Assembly (NCBI GenBank): GCA_041574955.1
Contig: JBFGNS010000170.1
Location: 1-8,579, forward strand
Length of the DNA stretch: 8,579 nucleotides
Origin: CALZJC01 sp041574955
GTDB taxonomy: Bacteria; Acidobacteriota; Thermoanaerobaculia; Multivoradales; JAHEKO01
Direction of reading: 5' to 3'
Shown piece by piece: positions 5,607 through 8,579 of the stretch. Below the pieces are notes generated by a model, which worked only from the letters and a program-made list of their open reading frames with translations, did not search any database and was not told the origin of the DNA. The position numbers and the translations under genes were made by a program. Every line of letters starts with the position of its first letter. Within the stretch, counting starts at the first letter, position 1.

Positions 5607-5901
5607 GGCCTCGGCCCCACCGCGGCCGCGCCTGAATGACTCGGCCCGCGGCGGGCCTCGGATCCAGCCTAGACCGGAAGCCGACCGTGGACCCGACACC
5701 GCGGGGCGGCGAGGCGTCCCCACCCGTCGGGCGGGGCTCGGCGACGCCTGTGCGCACTCGGTCGTCCGGCCGCCGCGCGCCGCGCACCGGGTGGGACCGG
5801 CAGCCAGCGCCGATTTGCATTACACTACCCGTAACAACCTCGATCCGATCCCCTTTCGCGACCGCGCCGGCGCTCGGTGCCGCGGGTTGCCCACCGAGCA
5901 A

Positions 5902-5909
5902 GGGAGGAG
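5902..5909 (+). promoter_or_regulatory. Ribosome binding site that sets a GTG start for the DUF2235 gene
   Basis: GGGAGGAG is followed by four bases and GTG at 5914-5916. The frame stays open far upstream, but those codons run opposite the cytochrome gene, so this site and the protein pattern fix the start. Confidence 0.75.
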
Positions 5910-5913
5910 ACTA

Positions 5914-7488
5914 GTGAGTCCGACCAGCTTCGCCGCCAACATCCGCAACCTGGTGCTCAAGCTCGCCGTCTATGCGGGCGGCCTGTTTCTGCTGCGAGAC
6001 CTCTGGGTCTGGCTGATCGACCCGGGCCAGCGACCGTGGGGCTGGCAGCCTGTCCAGCTCGATCCGATCCCGGCCCGCCTGGTGTCGGTGCCGCTCATCC
6101 AGTGGCCGCTCGAGACGATCCTGAGCTGGCCGCTGTTCGTGGCCATCCCGGTCCTGGGCATCCTGGCGGTGGCGGTTCTCTACTTCCTGTGGGTCGCCGT
6201 GGTCGGGGTGTTCCACCTGCTGCTGCGCATCGGCTCGCTGCTGATGCGGATCCTCCCGAGCGTGCGCCAGCGCTCGGCGCACCTGGTGATCTGCATCGAC
6301 GGCACCTGGAACTACCCCGAGCAGATGAACGACGGCGTCATCTCTGCCTCCAACGTCTACAAGTTCTGGGAGAACCTGAAGGGCGAGCGCAACACCGTGC
6401 ACGAGCTGGCCGACGGCGCCGAACGGGTCAAGATCCACGAGATCGAAGGCAAGAAGAAGCGCCAGATCGGCCTCTACTACCCCGGCGTCGGCAACAAGGC
6501 GTCCTACAGCCAGCTCGGCGGCATCATCGGCGGCGCCTTCGGCTACGGCGCCAAGGGGATCATGCGCCAGGCCTACCGCGACATCATCCGCTACTACCGC
6601 TCCGACCTGGACCAGATCACCATCGTCGGCTTCAGCCGCGGCGCCGCCATCGCCCGCTGGCTCGCCTCCTACATCGAACAGAACGGCATCCCCTACCTGA
6701 CGCTCTCCGACACCGTGCTGGGCAAGCCGCTGGTGACCATCCTGCGGAAGCTCAAGCTGTGGGCGCCGAAGCGCGAGATCAAGGTCGACTTCCTGGGCGT
6801 CTGGGACACGGTGGCGTCGTTCGGCATGTCCAAGGACATCCTCGGCATCCCGTTCCAGAAGATCAACCTGTTCAAGGACTTCAGCGTCTCGTCGGCGGTG
6901 TCGAAAGCGGTCCACCTGGTGGCGGTCGACGAACGGCGCGACGCCTTCGTCCCGACCCTCATGGACCACCCCAAACCGGACGCCGAGGGCAACGTCAAGC
7001 TCGACGTGGTCGAGGAGGTGTGGTTCCCGGGCGTCCACTCGAACGTCGGCGGCGGCTTCCCCAACGACGGCCTGGCGCGCATCTCGCTCGAGTTCATGGT
7101 GCGCAGGTTCCGCGAGACCTTCGCTTCGCGGCCGCTCCAGGCGCACCTCGAGAAGACCGCCTTCGGCGACCTCGAGACCAACATCCGCGGCCGGCTGCGC
7201 CCCTCCGAGAGCCCGGTCTACGAGAGCGTCGAGCGCAAGATCCCGGACGACGCGACGCTGCACAAGAGCGTCCTGCGAAAGATGGCGAAGGTCGAGCTCG
7301 AGTACTGCCCGCCCAACGTCACCCACCTGCTCGACCGGCTCGAGGCCAAGAAGGCGAGCGTGGTGCACGACCTCGAGCGGATCGAGGGCAGCCTCCAGCC
7401 CGGCCAGAAAGACGTCCTGACAGCGGACGAGGTCGACAAGGCCAAGGCCGACATCACCAAGCGCTGTCAGCTCAGCATCGTGGCGTAG
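5914..7488 (+). CDS. Membrane-anchored DUF2235 alpha/beta hydrolase (Tle1-like phospholipase fold)
   Basis: A 524-residue protein with two hydrophobic N-terminal stretches (about 12-35 and 74-115) that should anchor it in the membrane, then a soluble DUF2235 domain (PF09994, about 122-400). That domain opens HLVICIDGTWN (123-133) and carries the nucleophile motif G239-F-S241-R-G243. D298 in GVWDTV and H375 in PGVHSNVGGGF complete the expected Ser-Asp-His set. DUF2235 is the catalytic domain of Tle1-type T6SS phospholipases, but many members are not T6SS effectors, and none of that machinery is visible here. A membrane lipid or ester substrate fits the anchor but is inference. The C-terminal 120 residues are charged and partly helical. 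It starts with GTG at 5914 behind GGGAGGAG. The next gene starts 19 bases after the stop, so they are likely cotranscribed. Confidence 0.88.
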   Translation: MSPTSFAANIRNLVLKLAVYAGGLFLLRDLWVWLIDPGQRPWGWQPVQLDPIPARLVSVPLIQWPLETILSWPLFVAIPVLGILAVAVLYFLWVAVVGVFHLLLRIGSLLMRILPSVRQRSAHLVICIDGTWNYPEQMNDGVISASNVYKFWENLKGERNTVHELADGAERVKIHEIEGKKKRQIGLYYPGVGNKASYSQLGGIIGGAFGYGAKGIMRQAYRDIIRYYRSDLDQITIVGFSRGAAIARWLASYIEQNGIPYLTLSDTVLGKPLVTILRKLKLWAPKREIKVDFLGVWDTVASFGMSKDILGIPFQKINLFKDFSVSSAVSKAVHLVAVDERRDAFVPTLMDHPKPDAEGNVKLDVVEEVWFPGVHSNVGGGFPNDGLARISLEFMVRRFRETFASRPLQAHLEKTAFGDLETNIRGRLRPSESPVYESVERKIPDDATLHKSVLRKMAKVELEYCPPNVTHLLDRLEAKKASVVHDLERIEGSLQPGQKDVLTADEVDKAKADITKRCQLSIVA

Positions 7489-7507
7489 ACTCGCGCCGGA
7501 GCCGCCG

Positions 7508-8575
7508 ATGATCGTCCTGCGCATCCTCATCGCGGGCCTGGTGGCCTTCGTCCCCGTCCCCGACAGCGACGGCGGGCTGGCCGGCGTCTCGGTCCTGCTC
7601 CGCGACTCGCCCAGGCCGTGGAACCAGGCCGGCACCTGCGTCGAGCCTCACGTGCCGGTCCTCTCCTGGCGAGGGTTGGAGTGCGAGGACCGCACGCCGT
7701 ACGGCGGCGACGACTGCACGGCGCGGGTTGCCTACAGCTATCCGTACTGCGATCCGGAGCGCTACCCCGAGCCGTACGAGATCGCGCCCGACCACGAGCT
7801 GTGGGTCATCGATCAGGAGGAGATCACCCTCGAGCTCGGCGGCTCCTCGACTCCGCTCGAGTTCGACCCCGCCGGCCTCTACATCCCCACCATGCGGGGC
7901 ATCCGCTTCTGCAGCTCGGACGCGAACCCGCGTTGCAGGCTGGGCGACCGGTTCCGCGGGGTCGACATCGCTCCGGGGCTGGGCGCCGCCGGGCGGCTGA
8001 CGCTGTCGCGGGGCCTCTTCGAGGCTGCCCACCTGGTCGAGTTCTGGCGCGACCGCGACGCGCCGGGGGACGATCCGGTGGTCTACGAGCTCGGTTTCGG
8101 CCCCGATCACCTGCGCTGGCGCAAGCCCGCCGCCGATCTGGTCGTAGCCCGGATCGAGCTGCCGGCGGGAACCCCCATCCGGGTCACCGCCCAGCCTCTC
8201 GGGCAGGCCCGGATCTCGCGCCAGATCGAGCTCACCCCGCGCGACTGCGGCGGCGGCAACCTGTGCGCTGACCTGTTCCTGACCAACCAGTCGCTGCCCT
8301 ACGACACGCCCGACGAGCGGCAACCCAGCGGCCACCACTTCGTGCGGCTGTTCCACTTTTCGAAGGACGTGCCGCCACCGGCCCAGCGTTGGATGCCGAC
8401 GGCGATCGCCCCGGCGACGATCGACCAGGTCGACTGCCACGCCCTGCGCGCCCACACCGGCCACGCCGACGACCCGTTCTGCGACTTCCTCCAGGAGCTG
8501 GCCGGCCTGCCGGAGGACACCGAGAGGCCGGAGAGCCTCAACAACCGCCCGATCTGCCCGGTCGGCGGCTACTAG
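7508..8575 (+). CDS. Unrecognised 355-aa Cys-rich protein in an operon with DUF2235
   Basis: I do not recognise a family. The protein opens MIVLRILIAGLVAFVPVPDSDGG; this could be a first beta strand or a weak signal sequence, since the n-region is short and no clear cleavage site follows. I count 11 Cys (44, 59, 70, 81, 135, 143, 247, 253, 310, 325, 350), which suits an exported, disulfide-bonded protein but could also bind metal. Beta-strand-like runs dominate 95-240. His pairs lie near 276-283 (GHHFVRLFHF) and 311-319. The last residues are NNRPICPVGGY. The ATG has GGAG six bases upstream and starts 19 bases after the DUF2235 stop, so it probably serves the same pathway as a partner, substrate-binding or regulatory protein. 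The stop is four bases before the window end, so any third gene is unseen. Confidence 0.78.
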   Translation: MIVLRILIAGLVAFVPVPDSDGGLAGVSVLLRDSPRPWNQAGTCVEPHVPVLSWRGLECEDRTPYGGDDCTARVAYSYPYCDPERYPEPYEIAPDHELWVIDQEEITLELGGSSTPLEFDPAGLYIPTMRGIRFCSSDANPRCRLGDRFRGVDIAPGLGAAGRLTLSRGLFEAAHLVEFWRDRDAPGDDPVVYELGFGPDHLRWRKPAADLVVARIELPAGTPIRVTAQPLGQARISRQIELTPRDCGGGNLCADLFLTNQSLPYDTPDERQPSGHHFVRLFHFSKDVPPPAQRWMPTAIAPATIDQVDCHALRAHTGHADDPFCDFLQELAGLPEDTERPESLNNRPICPVGGY

Positions 8576-8579
8576 GTCC

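Larger units (their letters stand above)
5592..5913. other. Divergent intergenic region, 322 bp, no convincing gene
   Basis: The gap between the cytochrome and DUF2235 starts should hold promoters for both. I find no clear -35/-10 pair on either strand. The only AT-rich patch is at about 5812-5838 and includes TACACT (5821-5826), a weak -10 (4/6) for the plus strand. A short inverted repeat GGCCCGC/GCGGGCC lies at 5643-5657. Open frames here read as Pro/Arg/Ala-rich and look non-coding. Confidence 0.6.

Noticed and set aside
5592..5723. Longer cytochrome c start at 5723
   Set aside because: It would place an Arg/Pro-rich run in front of an intact signal peptide, while the ATG at 5591 has AAGGAGG at ideal spacing.
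5815..5826. TTGCAT/TACACT as a full promoter for the DUF2235 gene
   Set aside because: The two hexamers are adjacent, not 17 bases apart, and no partner box lies at the right spacing for either.
5479..5913. N-terminal extension of the DUF2235 protein
   Set aside because: The extra codons run opposite the cytochrome gene and through the promoter region, and read as non-coding; GTG at 5914 has a good ribosome binding site.
5914..7488. DUF2235 gene as evidence for a type VI secretion locus
   Set aside because: No VgrG, PAAR, Hcp, TssB/C or immunity-type gene is visible, and the protein is membrane-anchored.
5877..7511. A 544-codon plus-strand open frame in another frame of the DUF2235 gene
   Set aside because: It is Arg/Pro/Gly-rich with no fold signal and no ribosome binding site; a frame shadow.
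5911..7635. A 574-codon minus-strand open frame opposite the DUF2235 gene
   Set aside because: It is Asp/Val/Ala/Leu-rich low-complexity sequence, and the plus strand encodes all the DUF2235 motifs.
7472..8464. A 330-codon minus-strand open frame opposite the 355-aa gene
   Set aside because: Composition is typical of an antisense shadow, and the plus-strand gene has the start signal and operon position.

Overview
The window is GC-rich bacterial DNA in which long spurious open frames lie opposite nearly every gene, as is usual at this base composition. The gene content is PilZ proteins, a DUF1360 protein, a S1/P1-type nuclease, a single-heme cytochrome c and a DUF2235 hydrolase beside large Cys-rich orphan proteins. 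It would suit an environmental Gram-negative such as an Acidobacteriota or Myxococcota-like lineage. That placement is a guess: the window has no rRNA or marker gene. I saw no tRNA, rRNA, CRISPR array, insertion sequence or phage gene.

Layout, left to right. (1) Minus strand, 1-731: two PilZ-domain genes in tandem. The leftmost runs off the window edge and carries a variant binding motif. The other has the complete c-di-GMP motif and a near-consensus promoter just upstream. (2) Minus strand, 876-3778: a 760-aa Trp- and Cys-rich protein with a transthyretin/carboxypeptidase-regulatory-like domain, then a DUF1360 membrane protein 36 bases on, then an 84-aa MSCCG protein whose ATG overlaps the DUF1360 stop. 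This may be one operon, ending at a hairpin with a T-run that abuts the PilZ promoter. (3) 3779-3957: a divergent promoter region. (4) Plus strand, 3958-5007: a secreted S1/P1 nuclease with all nine zinc ligands and an unusual Cys-rich insertion. (5) 5008-5144: a convergent gap with a 14-bp tandem repeat across the nuclease stop codon and two hairpins. (6) Minus strand, 5145-5591: a secreted mono-heme cytochrome c. (7) 5592-5913: a 322-bp gap with no convincing gene. (8) Plus strand, 5914-8575: a membrane-anchored DUF2235 (Tle1-like) hydrolase and an unrecognised 355-aa Cys-rich protein, 19 bases apart, very probably one operon.

How the genes work together is mostly unknown. The PilZ pair implies c-di-GMP signalling. 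The nuclease and cytochrome act outside the cytoplasmic membrane. The most novel material is the 760-aa Trp/Cys-rich protein, the Cys-rich insertion in the nuclease, and the DUF2235 plus Cys-rich orphan pair. No T6SS or contractile-injection gene is visible, so any effector role for DUF2235 is conjecture.
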